From: Acidovorax sp. NCPPB 4044
GTDB lineage: Bacteria; Pseudomonadota; Gammaproteobacteria; Burkholderiales; Burkholderiaceae_C
Direction of reading: 5' to 3'
Length of the DNA: 64,000 nt
NCBI RefSeq assembly: GCF_028069655.1
Contig: NZ_JAMCOS010000001.1
Span: forward strand, 2,076,001 to 2,140,000
Part shown: in pieces, positions 1 to 10,224 of the stretch
Position numbering within the stretch: position 1 is the first letter of the stretch
Layout: each line of letters opens with the position of its first letter
The notes under the pieces: model-generated
Seen by the model: the letters and a program-made list of their open reading frames with translations, nothing else
Told to the model about the DNA's origin: nothing
Databases searched by the model: none
Translations under genes and position numbers: made by a program

Positions 1-151
1 CATGTTCACGCCGCTCTTCGTCATCGCGCGCACCAGCGGCTGGGCGGCGCACGTGATCGAGCAACGCATCGACAACAAGATCATTCGCCCCAGCGCCAAC
101 TACATCGGCCCGCAAGACCGGGCATTCGTGCCCATCGCGGACCGCCTCTGA
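1..151 (+). CDS. prpC: 2-methylcitrate synthase, C-terminal end (partial)
   Basis: This is the last 49 residues of a protein whose 5' part lies outside the window; the frame is open from base 2 to the TGA at 149-151. The stretch reading [12 protein letters not shown] followed by [13 protein letters not shown] is characteristic of the C-terminus of 2-methylcitrate synthase/citrate synthase. The enzyme condenses propionyl-CoA with oxaloacetate. The position directly upstream of acnD and prpF supports PrpC rather than the TCA citrate synthase. Function is inferred from this short tail plus context. Confidence 0.85.
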   Translation, partial: MFTPLFVIARTSGWAAHVIEQRIDNKIIRPSANYIGPQDRAFVPIADRL

Positions 152-242
152 GCCTGCCGACAGCCATCGGGTTGCCCCACACCACTGTTTTCGTTTTCTT
201 CCAGGCAGGGCAGGGCTCTAGCGCTGTCCGACGGATTCGCCC

Positions 243-2894
243 ATGAACAACACACGACATCGCAGGCGCCTTCCTGGCACTTCGCTGGATTATTTCGATG
301 CGCAGGCGGCCGTGGATGCGCTGCACCCCGGTGCGTGGGATGCGCTGCCGTATACGGCCCGCGTGCACGCCGAGAACCTGGTGCGGCGCTGCGATCCCGC
401 CCTCCTGGATGGGTGCCTGCTGCAACTCGTGGAGCGGCGGCGCGACAGCGACTTTCCCTGGTATCCCGTGCGCGTGGTGTGCCACGACATCCTGGGGCAG
501 ACGGCGCTGGTGGACTTGGCCGGCCTGCGCGATGCCATTGCGGCGGAAGGGGGAGACCCCGCACAGGTCAACCCGGTCGTGCCGGTGCAATTGGTCGTGG
601 ACCACTCGCTGGCCGTGGAGTGCGGTGGCTCCGACCCCGATGCCTTCGCGAAGAACCGGGCCATCGAAGACCGGCGCAACGAAGACCGTTTCCATTTCAT
701 CGAATGGGCGAAGAAGGCCTTCACCAACGTGGACGTGATTCCCGCGGGCAACGGGATCATGCACCAGATCAATCTGGAGAGGATGTCGCCCGTGGTCCAT
801 GTGCAGGACGGTGTCGCCTTCCCCGATACCTGCGTGGGCACGGACAGCCACACCCCGCATGTCGATGCGCTGGGGGTGATCGCCGTGGGGGTGGGCGGAC
901 TGGAGGCCGAGAACGTGATGCTGGGCCGCGCCTCCTGGATGCGCCTGCCCGACATCGTGGGCGTGGAGCTGACCGGCCGGCGCCAGCCGGGCATCACGGC
1001 GACCGATATCGTGCTCGCGCTGACCGAATTCCTGCGCCGGGAAAAGGTGGTCGGTGCGTACCTGGAGTTCCTGGGAGACGGCGCGCGCAGCCTCGGCATC
1101 GGCGATCGCGCGACCATCTCCAACATGTGCCCGGAATACGGCGCCACGGCGGCGCTCTTTGCCATCGACGCGCAGACGCTCGACTACCTGCGCCTCACCG
1201 GGCGCGAACCGGCGCAGGTGGCGCTCGTGGAAGCCTATGCCAAGGCCGCGGGACTGTGGGCCGACAGCCTGGCCGGGGTGCGGTACGAGCGCGTGCTGCG
1301 CTTCGACCTGTCTTCGGTGGGGCGCAACATGGCGGGCCCCTCCAACCCCCACCGGCTCCTGCCGACGGCGGCGCTGGCGGAACGCGGCATCGCCGATGCG
1401 TGCAGATTAAAAGCCGCATACGCGCAGGAAGCGCAGGGCCTGATGCCCGACGGCGCGGTGATCATCGCGGCCATCACGAGTTGCACCCATACGAGCAACC
1501 CGCGCAACGTGATTGCAGCGGGTCTGCTGGCGCGCAACGCGCGCCGCCTCGGCCTGGTGCGCAAGCCCTGGGTCAAGACTTCGCTGGCCCCGGGGTCCAG
1601 GGCCGTGGAGCTGTATCTGAAGGAGGCTGGGCTGCTGGCCGATCTGGAGTGGCTGGGCTTTGGCATCGTGGGATTTGCCTGCACCACCTGCAACGGCATG
1701 AGCGGCGCGCTGGACCCCGCCATCCAGCAGGAGATCATCGAACGCGATCTGTATGCGACGGCGGTGCTGTCGGGCAACCGCAACTTCGATGGCCGCATCC
1801 ATCCCTACGCCAGCCATGCCTTCCTGGCTTCGCCGCCGCTGGTGGTGGCCTATGCCATCGCGGGCACGGTGCATTTCGACATCGAGCGGGACGTGCTGGC
1901 CGTGGTGGCAGGCGAGCCGATCCGATTGCGAGACCTCTGGCCATCGGACGATGCCATCGACGCCGTCGTGGCGCAGGCGGTGCAGCCCGGGCACTACCGT
2001 GCCGTGTACGGGCCCATGTTCGTCGTCCGGCAGGACGATGGCCCGCCCGTCGCGCCGCAGTACGACTGGCGCCCGCAGTCCACCTACATCCGGCGCCCTC
2101 CGTACTGGGACACGGAGGGCGTGGGCGCGCTGGCAGCCCATCCGCGCACGCTCACCGGCATGCGCGCGCTGGCCGTGCTGCCGGACAACGTCACCACCGA
2201 CCATCTCTCGCCATCCAACGCCATCCTGCGCGACAGCGCGGCGGGCGAGTACCTGTACCGCATGGGCGTGCCGGAGGAGGATTTCAACTCCTACGCGACG
2301 CACCGCGGCGACCACCTGACCGCCATGCGGGCCACCTTCGCCAACCCGCAGCTGGTCAATGAGATGGCTGTGGTGGATGGCGTGCCGCGGAAGGGCTCGT
2401 TGGCGCGCCTGGAGCCCGAGGGCAGGGTGGTTCGCATGTGGGAGGCCATCGAAACCTACCTGGGCCGCCGGCAGCCGCTGATCGTCATCGCCGGTGCAGA
2501 CTACGGCCAGGGCTCGTCACGCGACTGGGCCGCCAAGGGCGTGCGCCTGGCGGGCGTGGAGACCGTGGTGGCCGAAGGCTTCGAGCGCATCCACCGCACC
2601 AACCTCATCGGCATGGGCGTGCTGCCACTGGAATTCCCGCCGGGCACGACGCGGCGCACCTGGGCCCTGGACGGCACGGAGACTTACGATGTGGTGGGCG
2701 AACGCACGCCGCATGCCACGCTGACCCTGGTGGTGCGGCGCTCCGGCGGCGATACCCTGCACGTGCCTGTCATCTGCCGGCTCGATACCGCCGAAGAGGC
2801 CTCGGTCTACGAGGCCGGCGGCGTGCTGCAGCGGTTCGCCCAGGATTTCCTGGCCCAGGCCGGGCGCGCCCACCGACATCGAAGCAACCCATGA
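243..2894 (+). CDS. acnD: Fe/S-dependent 2-methylcitrate dehydratase AcnD
   Basis: Aconitase-family protein of 883 residues that dehydrates 2-methylcitrate to 2-methyl-aconitate in propionate catabolism. The three cluster cysteines are visible: Cys414 in [10 protein letters not shown], and Cys480 and Cys483 in [12 protein letters not shown]. The swivel-domain signature [13 protein letters not shown] lies near residue 755. The length is slightly above the usual size of about 860-870. The gene lies 91 bp after prpC, and its stop codon overlaps the prpF start (ATGA at 2891-2894), so the two are probably translationally coupled. AcnD rather than AcnA/AcnB is chosen because PrpF, which AcnD needs, is the next gene. 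Confidence 0.95.
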   Translation: MNNTRHRRRLPGTSLDYFDAQAAVDALHPGAWDALPYTARVHAENLVRRCDPALLDGCLLQLVERRRDSDFPWYPVRVVCHDILGQTALVDLAGLRDAIAAEGGDPAQVNPVVPVQLVVDHSLAVECGGSDPDAFAKNRAIEDRRNEDRFHFIEWAKKAFTNVDVIPAGNGIMHQINLERMSPVVHVQDGVAFPDTCVGTDSHTPHVDALGVIAVGVGGLEAENVMLGRASWMRLPDIVGVELTGRRQPGITATDIVLALTEFLRREKVVGAYLEFLGDGARSLGIGDRATISNMCPEYGATAALFAIDAQTLDYLRLTGREPAQVALVEAYAKAAGLWADSLAGVRYERVLRFDLSSVGRNMAGPSNPHRLLPTAALAERGIADACRLKAAYAQEAQGLMPDGAVIIAAITSCTHTSNPRNVIAAGLLARNARRLGLVRKPWVKTSLAPGSRAVELYLKEAGLLADLEWLGFGIVGFACTTCNGMSGALDPAIQQEIIERDLYATAVLSGNRNFDGRIHPYASHAFLASPPLVVAYAIAGTVHFDIERDVLAVVAGEPIRLRDLWPSDDAIDAVVAQAVQPGHYRAVYGPMFVVRQDDGPPVAPQYDWRPQSTYIRRPPYWDTEGVGALAAHPRTLTGMRALAVLPDNVTTDHLSPSNAILRDSAAGEYLYRMGVPEEDFNSYATHRGDHLTAMRATFANPQLVNEMAVVDGVPRKGSLARLEPEGRVVRMWEAIETYLGRRQPLIVIAGADYGQGSSRDWAAKGVRLAGVETVVAEGFERIHRTNLIGMGVLPLEFPPGTTRRTWALDGTETYDVVGERTPHATLTLVVRRSGGDTLHVPVICRLDTAEEASVYEAGGVLQRFAQDFLAQAGRAHRHRSNP

Positions 2895-4099
2895 GCACAG
2901 CCGTTCCCCAGATCAGAATCCCTGCCAGCTATATGCGCGGCGGCACCAGCAAGGGGGTCTTCTTCCGCCTGGAGGATCTTCCGCCGGAGGCCCGCCAGGC
3001 CGGCGCCGCGCGCGACAAACTGCTGTTGCGCGTCATCGGCAGCCCCGACCCCTACGGCAAGCACACCGACGGCATGGGAGGGGCGACCTCCAGCACCAGC
3101 AAGGCGGTCATCATCGCCGCCGCCACGCGGCCCGGGCACGATGTGGACTACCTCTTCGGCCAGGTCTCCATCGACCAGCCCTTCGTCGACTGGAGCGGCA
3201 ACTGCGGCAATCTCTCGGCCGCCGTGGGGCCGTTCGCGCTGCAGGCCGGCTTCATCGATGCAGCGCGCATTCCGCACGATGGGGTCTGTACCGTGCGCAT
3301 CTGGCAGGCCAACATCGGCAAGACGATCGTGGCCCACGTGCCGATCCACGACGGCAAAGTGCAGGAGACGGGCGATTTCGAGCTGGACGGCGTTGCGTTC
3401 CCTGCGGCTGAAGTGCAGCTCGAATTCCTCGACCCGGCGGAAGAGGGCAATGCGGGGCAGGGCGGTGCTGGCGGCGGCCCCATGTTTCCCACCGGCAATG
3501 TCGTGGACACCCTGGAGGTTCCCGGCGTGGGCACCTTGCAGGCGACGCTCATCAACGCCGGCATTCCTACCGTTTTCGTGAAGGCCGCAGACCTGGGCTA
3601 TACCGGTACCGAACGGCAGGACGCCATCAACGGCGACACCGCGGCGCTGGCACGCTTCGAGGCCATTCGTGCCCAGGCTGCCGTGCGCATGGGCCTGATC
3701 CGGCACGTGGGCGAAGCCGCTGGCCGCCAGCACACCCCCAAGGTTGCCTTCGTGGCCCCGCCGGCTTCCTACACCGCCTCCAGCGGCAAGGTGGTGGGCG
3801 CGGCAGACGTGGACCTGCTGGTGCGCGCGCTGTCGATGGGCCGACTGCACCACGCCATGATGGGCACGGCGGCCGTGGCCATCGGCACGGCGGCCGCCAT
3901 TCCCGGCACGCTGGTGCACCAGGCCGCGGGCGGGATCGCGCGCACGGCCGTGCGCTTTGGCCACCCCTCCGGCACGCTGCGCGTCGGCGCCGAAGCCGCG
4001 CTGGTGAACGGCGAATGGGTGGTTTCCAAGGCCCTGATGGGCCGAAGCGCGCGCATTCTCATGGAAGGCTGGGTGCGTGTACCCGGCGACTGTTTCTGA
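2891..4099 (+). CDS. prpF: 2-methylaconitate cis-trans isomerase PrpF
   Basis: 402-residue protein of the PrpF family, which has a diaminopimelate-epimerase-like fold. It isomerises the trans-2-methylaconitate made by AcnD into the cis form used by aconitase. It starts [18 protein letters not shown], and the MRGGTSKG motif near the N-terminus is the family signature. The ATG at 2891 is chosen because it overlaps the acnD stop by four bases and the protein begins exactly where PrpF proteins begin, although the reading frame is open further upstream inside acnD. Its size fits the family (about 395-400). Confidence 0.95.
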   Translation: MSTAVPQIRIPASYMRGGTSKGVFFRLEDLPPEARQAGAARDKLLLRVIGSPDPYGKHTDGMGGATSSTSKAVIIAAATRPGHDVDYLFGQVSIDQPFVDWSGNCGNLSAAVGPFALQAGFIDAARIPHDGVCTVRIWQANIGKTIVAHVPIHDGKVQETGDFELDGVAFPAAEVQLEFLDPAEEGNAGQGGAGGGPMFPTGNVVDTLEVPGVGTLQATLINAGIPTVFVKAADLGYTGTERQDAINGDTAALARFEAIRAQAAVRMGLIRHVGEAAGRQHTPKVAFVAPPASYTASSGKVVGAADVDLLVRALSMGRLHHAMMGTAAVAIGTAAAIPGTLVHQAAGGIARTAVRFGHPSGTLRVGAEAALVNGEWVVSKALMGRSARILMEGWVRVPGDCF

Positions 4100-4127
4100 A
4101 GCACTGATTCGCAGGAAAGGGGTATCG

Positions 4128-4988
4128 ATGTCCACACGCAAGCAACTGCGGGCGCTGGCCGAGGCACGCCGCGGCGTGCTCGTTCCGGGAGCGTTCAATG
4201 CGCTGTCGGCCCGGGTGATCGAAGACCTGGGGTTCGAGGCCATCTATGTCACCGGCGCCGGCGTCACCAACATGTGGTTCGGCATGCCCGACCAGGGGTT
4301 CATGGGCCTGTCGGACATCGCGGACCACACGGCCCGCATCCGTGACGCAGTGGCATTGCCGCTCATCGTGGATGCCGACACGGGCTTCGGCAATGCGCTC
4401 AACGTGTACCACACGGTGCGCACGCTGGAACGGGCCGGGGCCGACTGCATCCAGCTGGAAGACCAGGTGGCGCCCAAGCGTTGCGGGCATTTCTCGGGCA
4501 AGGACGTCATCTCCACGGAAGAGGCCGTCGGCAAGATCAAGGCCGCCGTGGATGCGCGGCGCGATCCGGACCTGCTGATCATGGCGCGCACCGATGCGGC
4601 AGCCACCCACGGTTTCGAGGCAGCGGTGGAACGCGCCGCGCGCTTCGCCGAGGCCGGTGCAGACATCCTCTTCGTCGAGGCCGTGACCACGCCCGAAGAC
4701 ATCCGTGCGCTGCCGTCGCGACTCGCTGCTCCGCAGCTGATGAACATGGTGATCGGCGGCAAGACGCCGATCTTCAACGCGGAAGAACTGGCCGGACTGG
4801 GCTACGGTCTGGTGCTGTATGCCAACGCGGCGCTGCAGGGCGCCGTGGCCGGCATGCAGAAGGCGCTGACCGTGCTGCGCGATGCCAGGGAAGTGCAGGA
4901 GTCGAGCGGCCTGGTGGCGCCCTTCGCCGAGCGGCAGCGGCTGGTCGGCAAGCCGCAGTGGGATGCATTGGAGAAGCAGTACAGCTGA
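4128..4988 (+). CDS. Isocitrate lyase/PEP mutase family lyase
   Basis: 286-residue TIM-barrel enzyme of the isocitrate lyase/PEP mutase superfamily. Visible motifs are DADTGFGNALN (Mg-binding region), LEDQ and KRCGH, the catalytic-cysteine signature of lyases. The ATG at 4128 is chosen because AGGAAAGG lies 8 bases upstream; the frame is open earlier but without a good site. It ends the prp cluster and converges with metR. Placement after acnD-prpF suggests 2-methylisocitrate cleavage to pyruvate and succinate. The segments that distinguish canonical PrpB (for example a GGGVAA-type loop) are replaced here by VTGAGVTNMWFGMPD. The exact substrate is therefore uncertain, and a 2,3-dimethylmalate or oxaloacetate-type lyase is possible. 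Confidence 0.85.
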   Translation: MSTRKQLRALAEARRGVLVPGAFNALSARVIEDLGFEAIYVTGAGVTNMWFGMPDQGFMGLSDIADHTARIRDAVALPLIVDADTGFGNALNVYHTVRTLERAGADCIQLEDQVAPKRCGHFSGKDVISTEEAVGKIKAAVDARRDPDLLIMARTDAAATHGFEAAVERAARFAEAGADILFVEAVTTPEDIRALPSRLAAPQLMNMVIGGKTPIFNAEELAGLGYGLVLYANAALQGAVAGMQKALTVLRDAREVQESSGLVAPFAERQRLVGKPQWDALEKQYS

Positions 4989-5004
4989 CCGTCTGCCGGA
5001 CCGC

Positions 5005-5931
5005 TCAACCGCGTGCGGCGGGGCCCGCAGCTCCGTTGGCGGGCATGGTCGCCGAACAGCGCGCGAGCTCAATGAACGCCTGGAGATAGTCGGTCTGCAG
5101 GTCGGCTTCGCGTGCGCCCAGATGGATTTGCTTGGCGATGCCGCGTGCGCCGAGCCGCAGCGGCACGATGGCCAGCCGCGCTGCGTAGTCCTGCACGAGC
5201 CAGCGCGGCAAGGCGGCCACGCCGCGGTTGCTGGCCACCATCTGCAGCATGATGTCCGTCGTCTCGATGGCCTTGTGCCGCCGCGGGGCGATCCCCGCAG
5301 GCAGCAGGAACTGCGTGTAGATGTCCAGCCGGTCAGTGGGGACAGGGTAGGTGATCAGCACTTCCGGGGCCAGATCGCGTGGGCGCACGTGGTTGGCCTG
5401 CGCCAGCGGGTGGCTGGCGGCGACGACCAGCACCTGCTCGTAATCGAAGACCGGCTCGAAATGCAGCCCGGCTTTGAACAGCGGATCGGGCGTGACCAGC
5501 AGATCGATCTCATGGCCGAACAGCGCACCGATGCCGCCGAACTGGAATTTCTGCTTCACGTCCACATCCACGTCGGGCCAAGCAGCCAGGTAGGGCGACA
5601 CGATTTTCAGCAGCCACTGGTAGCAGGGGTGGCACTCCATGCCGATGCGCAGCGCACCGCGCTCGCCCAGAGCGAACTGGCGCAGCCGTTCTTCCGCCAG
5701 GTCCAGCTGCGGTAAAACGCGGCCCGCGACCGCCAGCAGGTATTCGCCCGCCTGGGTGAGCCGCAGGCTGCGGCCCTCGCGCAGCCAGATGTCGCAGCCC
5801 AATTGAAGCTCGAGCTTTTTCATGCTGTGGCTCAGCGCCGACTGCGTGACGTGCAGCACCTCCGCTGCCGCCGTCAGCGAACCCTGCCTTTCGACTTCCT
5901 GCACGACCGAGAGGTGAATGCGTTCCAGCAT
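5005..5931 (-). CDS. metR: LysR-type regulator of methionine biosynthesis MetR
   Basis: 308-residue LysR-family regulator. The N-terminal winged HTH includes GSLTAAAEVLHVTQSALSHS (residues about 17-36), followed by a co-inducer domain with the MetR-like stretches LRIGMECHPCYQWL and LDIYTQFLLPAGIAP. Homocysteine is the known co-inducer of MetR, and metE is its known target. The gene is divergent from metE with about 125 bp between the starts, the classical metR/metE arrangement. Its 3' end converges with the lyase gene across a 16-bp gap. Confidence 0.92.
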   Translation of the reverse strand: MLERIHLSVVQEVERQGSLTAAAEVLHVTQSALSHSMKKLELQLGCDIWLREGRSLRLTQAGEYLLAVAGRVLPQLDLAEERLRQFALGERGALRIGMECHPCYQWLLKIVSPYLAAWPDVDVDVKQKFQFGGIGALFGHEIDLLVTPDPLFKAGLHFEPVFDYEQVLVVAASHPLAQANHVRPRDLAPEVLITYPVPTDRLDIYTQFLLPAGIAPRRHKAIETTDIMLQMVASNRGVAALPRWLVQDYAARLAIVPLRLGARGIAKQIHLGAREADLQTDYLQAFIELARCSATMPANGAAGPAARG

Positions 5932-5942
5932 GGCACGGGTTT

Positions 5943-5959
5943 TGAATGAGTGAAATTCA
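5943..5959. promoter_or_regulatory. Candidate MetR operator between metR and metE
   Basis: An inverted repeat TGAAT-N7-ATTCA lies 12 bp in front of the metR start, in the divergent metR/metE intergenic region. The known MetR box is TGAA-N5-TTCA. Here the half-sites are the same but the spacing is wider, and an extra TGAA/TTCA pair overlaps the centre. Assignment rests on half-site sequence and location only. Confidence 0.45.
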
Positions 5960-6056
5960 TTGATGTGTGAGATAAGACCATTTTACGTCATGGATCGACC
6001 GCCATAGGATGCGGCCCATCCCTGCTCTTTTTCTCTTCCTGTTCGCGAGAAACTCC

Positions 6057-8354
6057 ATGACCACCATCCACAACCTCGGATTCCCCCGCATCGGCGCCCA
6101 GCGTGAGCTCAAGTTTGCGCTGGAGGCGTACTGGAAGGGCGAATCGTCCCGCGAGGCCTTGCAGGCGACCGGCGTGCAGCTGCGCCATCGCCATTGGCAG
6201 AACCAGGCCCAGGCCGGCCTGGACCTCGTGCCCGTCGGGGATTTCTCGTTCTACGACCAGGTGCTGGACACCAGTTTTCTGCTGGGCAACCTGCCGCAGC
6301 GCGTGCAGGGTTTCCACGGCGATCCGCTGGACAACTACTTCCGTGTCGCCCGCGGCCGCTCTGCCCAGTCCGCCGAAGACCATGCCGGGTGCTGCGGTGG
6401 TGTGGCTGCAGGCGAGATGACCAAGTGGTTCGACACCAATTACCACTACATCGTCCCCGAGTTCACGGGTTCCACCACGTTCCAGCTCGATGCGTCGCGC
6501 CTGCTAGAGCAACTGGCCGAAGCGAAGGAGCAGGGCGTGAAGGCCAAGCCGGTGATCGTCGGCCCCGTGACGTACCTGTCCATCGGCAAGGCCAAGGATG
6601 GCTCCCGTCCGCTGGATCTGCTGGAACGCCTGCTGCCCGTTTATGCCCGACTGCTGGATACGCTGGCCGACCAGGGCGTCGAATGGGTGCAGATCGACGA
6701 ACCGATCCTGGTCACGGAACTGGACGCTGACTGGCAGCACGCCTTCAACGCGGCCTATCACCACCTCAAAACGGCCCGCGTCAAGATCCTCGTGGCGACT
6801 TACTTCGGCCAGCTTCAGGACAACGCGTACCTTGCCGCCAACCTCCCGGTCGCGGGCCTGCACATCGACGCCGTCAACGACCGCGATGGCGTTCTGCCCT
6901 TGCTCAACCTGCTGGCGGGCCACAAGGTGCTGTCGCTGGGCGTCATCAACGGCCGCAACATCTGGAAGACCGATCTATCGGCCGTCCTCGACTGGGTCGA
7001 GCCACTGGCCCAGCGCCTGGGCGACCGGCTCTGGATCGCACCGTCGTGCTCGCTGCTGCATGTCCCGGTAGACCTTGCCAGCGAAAGGAAACTGGATGCG
7101 GAGGTCCGGTCATGGCTGGCGTTTGCCCTGCAAAAGCTGGATGAACTGCGCGTGTTGGGCCGCGCGCTGCGCGAAGGCCGCGATGCGGTGCGGGCCGAGC
7201 TCTCCGCCAACCGGACTGCGCTGGCCGCGCGCCGCGCCTCGCCCCGCGTGCGCAACCCGGCGGTGCAAACCGCCGCGGCCCGGGCCACTTCGGAACTGGG
7301 CCAGCGGGAAAACGGCTACGCCGTGCGTGCGTCCAAGCAGGCCGCGCTGCTCGATCTGCCGGCGTACCCGACCACGACCATCGGCTCGTTCCCGCAGACT
7401 GCCGCGATTCGCCACGCACGCAGCGAATACAGGGCAGGGCGCCTCGGCGCAACCGACTATCAGGCGGCCATGAAGGCGGAGATCGCGCACAGCGTGCGGG
7501 AGCAGGAGCAACTGGAGCTGGACGTGCTCGTGCACGGCGAAGCCGAGCGCAACGACATGGTCGAATATTTCGGGGAGCAACTCGAAGGCTACGCCTTCAG
7601 CCAGTTCGGGTGGGTGCAATCCTACGGCTCGCGCTGCGTGAAGCCGCCGATCCTGTTCGGTGACATCAGCCGTCCGAAAGCGATGACCGTGGAATGGATC
7701 CGCTACGCCCAGTCGCTCACGGCCAAACCCATGAAAGGCATGCTGACCGGCCCGGTCACCATCCTGAACTGGTCCTTCGTGCGCGACGACCAGCCGCGTT
7801 CTGCATCCTGCAAGCAGCTGGCGCTTGCCATCCGCCAGGAGGTGCTGGACCTGGAGCACGCGGGGATCAAGATCATCCAGATCGATGAAGCCGCACTCCG
7901 CGAAGGCTTGCCGCTCAGAAAAGCGCAATGGCAGCACTACCTGGACTGGGCCGTGGAATCGTTCCGCATCACCGCCAACGGCGTGCGCGACGAGACGCAG
8001 ATCCACACCCACATGTGCTATTCGGAGTTCAACGACATCATCGCGTCGATCGCTGACATGGATGCCGACGTGATCACCATCGAGACCTCGCGCTCCGACA
8101 TGGAACTACTGGATGCGTTCGAGAACTTCCACTATCCGAACGAGATCGGCCCAGGTGTCTACGACATCCATTCACCCAACATCCCCACGCAAGACCATAT
8201 CGTGCAACTGATGAAGAAAGCTGCAGAGCGGGTCCCGTCCGGGCGACTCTGGGTCAATCCAGACTGCGGCCTGAAGACCCGCAACTGGGCCGAGGTCATT
8301 CCTGCGCTGACCAACATGGTGGCTGCGGCGAAAGCGCTTCGGGCGGATTCGTGA
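6057..8354 (+). CDS. metE: Cobalamin-independent methionine synthase MetE
   Basis: 765-residue 5-methyltetrahydropteroyltriglutamate-homocysteine methyltransferase, which makes methionine without B12. The ATG at 6057 gives the standard start [18 protein letters not shown]; an upstream in-frame ATG at 6009 would add a non-family extension. The C-terminal zinc ligands are all present: His652 and Cys654 (HMCYSEF), Glu676 ([11 protein letters not shown]) and Cys737 (NPDCGLKTR). The N-terminal domain shows [16 protein letters not shown]. The protein appears complete and functional. It is divergently transcribed from metR. Confidence 0.97.
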   Translation: MTTIHNLGFPRIGAQRELKFALEAYWKGESSREALQATGVQLRHRHWQNQAQAGLDLVPVGDFSFYDQVLDTSFLLGNLPQRVQGFHGDPLDNYFRVARGRSAQSAEDHAGCCGGVAAGEMTKWFDTNYHYIVPEFTGSTTFQLDASRLLEQLAEAKEQGVKAKPVIVGPVTYLSIGKAKDGSRPLDLLERLLPVYARLLDTLADQGVEWVQIDEPILVTELDADWQHAFNAAYHHLKTARVKILVATYFGQLQDNAYLAANLPVAGLHIDAVNDRDGVLPLLNLLAGHKVLSLGVINGRNIWKTDLSAVLDWVEPLAQRLGDRLWIAPSCSLLHVPVDLASERKLDAEVRSWLAFALQKLDELRVLGRALREGRDAVRAELSANRTALAARRASPRVRNPAVQTAAARATSELGQRENGYAVRASKQAALLDLPAYPTTTIGSFPQTAAIRHARSEYRAGRLGATDYQAAMKAEIAHSVREQEQLELDVLVHGEAERNDMVEYFGEQLEGYAFSQFGWVQSYGSRCVKPPILFGDISRPKAMTVEWIRYAQSLTAKPMKGMLTGPVTILNWSFVRDDQPRSASCKQLALAIRQEVLDLEHAGIKIIQIDEAALREGLPLRKAQWQHYLDWAVESFRITANGVRDETQIHTHMCYSEFNDIIASIADMDADVITIETSRSDMELLDAFENFHYPNEIGPGVYDIHSPNIPTQDHIVQLMKKAAERVPSGRLWVNPDCGLKTRNWAEVIPALTNMVAAAKALRADS

Positions 8355-8491
8355 ATTGACAGGTGGGCGGCGCACGGGCATATCGCCATGCGTTCGCCTT
8401 GCGGGGGTGGAGAAATGCGGACATGGGTCAGGATGGGTAGATGTTGGTAGTGGATGTGATGGACGATTTGAATGCTAAGCCCCAACCTTCT

Positions 8492-8519
8492 GATAGATAC
8501 GATGTATATGCCATTATCT
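8492..8519. other. Left dif-like attachment site (attL) of an IMEX
   Basis: 28-bp site read as an 11-bp arm GATAGATACGA, the core TGTATA (8503-8508) and an 11-bp arm TGCCATTATCT. The core equals the central region of E. coli dif. The right arm does not look like a XerD site. Fifteen of the 16 bases ending in the core and the next T match the site at 10819-10846 (TAGATRCGATGTATAT). Its role as the left junction is inferred from that repeat, from the integrated gene content and from the reconstruction described under findings. Confidence 0.7.
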
Positions 8520-8727
8520 CCCTCGACCAAGATAATAATATTCAGTCAAGGATAAATAAAGGCCTCTGGACTTTATCCACATAATTTTTCTGCTGGAGTT
8601 TCTGTTTATCAAGGCGCGAGCGGGCAGGGCGCTACTGCGCAGGCCACGCCACGCGGCATACGACGGCCGAGGCGCAAGCGCACTGGTCGCGCTTCGCTCC
8701 ATGGGGGCCATGGCCCCCATACCCCCC
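8520..8727. other. Non-coding end of the IMEX, with perfect palindrome
   Basis: This segment lies downstream of the replication gene. An exact 20-bp palindrome occupies 8701-8720 (GGGGGCCATGGCCCCC core), just after the rep stop; it could be a terminator stem or part of a replication origin. The part near the att site (8521-8600) is AT-rich. On the minus strand it carries a TTGACT and a TATTAT sequence and then GAGGGAG six bases before the ATG at 8514-8512. In the circular form this would be the promoter and ribosome binding site of the activator gene. Confidence 0.5.
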
Positions 8728-9627
8728 TCAGGCCCAGTAGGTGCCCTCGGACAGGTCTCCGAAGTCAGGCTCCCGGACTGGGATGTTGGTGTCAAGGATG
8801 AACCAGCAACCTTCCTCCCCACGTGGCGCACCACGGCGGGATAGCTTCCAGACGAGCTGGGAGGAGTCGTGAGCCGGCATGTCATCGAAGACCGCGATGC
8901 AGACGTCGGTGAAGCTCCATCCGACGAAGCGGATGCGCTGCGGCGCGGGCACGGTGATGCCCTTGCTGGAGGAGAAGCGGTTGCTCCAGGCGTCGCCATC
9001 GGCAAAGGCCTTGACCATGTACTTCGAGAGGTAGCTGGCGATCCGGGAAGGCGCCCGCATCCGCTTGCTGGCCTGCAGATCGACGTTCCCGTCAAGCTCC
9101 CCGACCACCGCCCGCCACACGGCGCGAATGACGCTGTAGCTCTTAACCTTGGCGCCACGGGCATGCTCCAGGGTCCGAGGGACCCGGTGAACGGCCATGT
9201 GCACGTGCCACGCACCGCGCTGCTGGCGTTCGTACGCCGCCACGTAGAACCAGCCGGGAATGAGCCGGGCCATGCGGCGGTTGAACTCCTTTACGTGACG
9301 CTTGAGCAGAACCCAGTCCGTCATGTTCGCCCGGTAGGTGAGGGTGAGGAGGGTGTCCACACCGGCGGCCTTGCACAGGTGCCGGACACGCTGCTTAGCG
9401 CGCAGAGCAGCCCGCTCCAGGTTCTTCTCTTTCCGTTCATCGGCCGTCGCTTCCCGCTCCTGCAGGTAGTCCGCATACGCCTGCTCGGAGAGTTCGCCCT
9501 CGACGTGCCACGTCACCAGCGGGCGAACGACGTACTCAGAATGGCCATTGCCAAGAGGGCGGCGCACCAGTTCGTATCCGCCGCCAGTGGTGCTAACGAG
9601 CCGATCACGGCCTACAATCCGTTCCAT
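8728..9627 (-). CDS. HUH-endonuclease rolling-circle replication initiator
   Basis: 299-residue replication protein. It shows the three rolling-circle Rep motifs in order: TLLTLTY (motif I, near residue 95), GAWHVHMAVH (motif II, the His-x-His metal site, near residue 145) and SYLSKYMVKA (motif III with the catalytic tyrosine and lysine, near residue 205). The ATG at 9627 is preferred because GGAAAGGA lies upstream of it; a TTG 18 bases earlier precedes that site. A GC-rich hairpin (9658-9668 pairing with 9676-9687) sits just upstream and could be a processing or origin structure. This is the only replication gene of the element. Confidence 0.85.
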   Translation of the reverse strand: MERIVGRDRLVSTTGGGYELVRRPLGNGHSEYVVRPLVTWHVEGELSEQAYADYLQEREATADERKEKNLERAALRAKQRVRHLCKAAGVDTLLTLTYRANMTDWVLLKRHVKEFNRRMARLIPGWFYVAAYERQQRGAWHVHMAVHRVPRTLEHARGAKVKSYSVIRAVWRAVVGELDGNVDLQASKRMRAPSRIASYLSKYMVKAFADGDAWSNRFSSSKGITVPAPQRIRFVGWSFTDVCIAVFDDMPAHDSSQLVWKLSRRGAPRGEEGCWFILDTNIPVREPDFGDLSEGTYWA

Positions 9628-9711
9628 CGTTCTTGTCCTTTCCAAGAATGGTCATGGCCCCGGGAGTGTTGGTAGCACTCGCCGGGGTTCTCTTTTGGGC
9701 CCTACAGGGCG

Positions 9712-10224
9712 TCATACGGCCCCCAATGCACCCTTGGGCAGGGTAACGGGCTTGCCGGCCTTGATGGCCGCCTTCAGGGCCCTCCGCTGAGCATCGGGCA
9801 TGGCGTCGATGTCAGCATCGGTGACAGTCTGCACCTCACCGCCGAGGAAGGCGAAGTAAGGGTCCGCGAAGCCCTTGTCTCTGAAGGCCCCGGAGCCCAA
9901 CAGATTGCCCAGATCGAAGTGCTGAAGATCCACGCCTTTACGCTTGGCGAGAGCCTCGAGGCGCCAAACAACGCCTGCGAGCATGTATTCGAGGAAGCTC
10001 CAACGATCCCAGGCGTTCTCACCTTCAGCAAAGCACACCGTGCCCGGCAGAACTGCAAGGCCCGGATCGTTGTCACTCGCCTCAGCATGGTAGGCAGCGA
10101 AGTCAAACTGCTGCGCGTGCTGACGCGCACCTACGAAGGCCGCAAAGACCTCCTGCTCGACCTCTTCGAGAGTGAGCCAGTCGATGCAGTCTTGCCGGGT
10201 GCGGGCGGGGTTCAGAGTGTTCAT
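9712..10224 (-). CDS. Hypothetical protein of the IMEX
   Basis: 170-residue acidic protein that I do not recognise. No signal peptide, membrane helix or known motif is evident. Its ATG overlaps the stop of the upstream activator gene by four bases (ATGA at 10224-10221), and AAAGGA precedes it, so the two are translationally coupled. It lies between the Xer activator and the replication initiator. A role in replication control or packaging is possible but unsupported. Confidence 0.7.
   Translation of the reverse strand: MNTLNPARTRQDCIDWLTLEEVEQEVFAAFVGARQHAQQFDFAAYHAEASDNDPGLAVLPGTVCFAEGENAWDRWSFLEYMLAGVVWRLEALAKRKGVDLQHFDLGNLLGSGAFRDKGFADPYFAFLGGEVQTVTDADIDAMPDAQRRALKAAIKAGKPVTLPKGALGAV

Noticed and set aside
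81..1352. 423-codon minus-strand frame antisense to acnD
   Set aside because: It lies opposite a clear AcnD with conserved cluster cysteines. Composition is Arg/His/Gly-rich with no domain; high-GC shadow frames like this occur opposite most genes here.
335..2362. 675-codon plus-strand frame overlapping acnD
   Set aside because: It is a frame shadow of acnD, with Arg/Ala/Gly-rich sequence and no recognisable motif.
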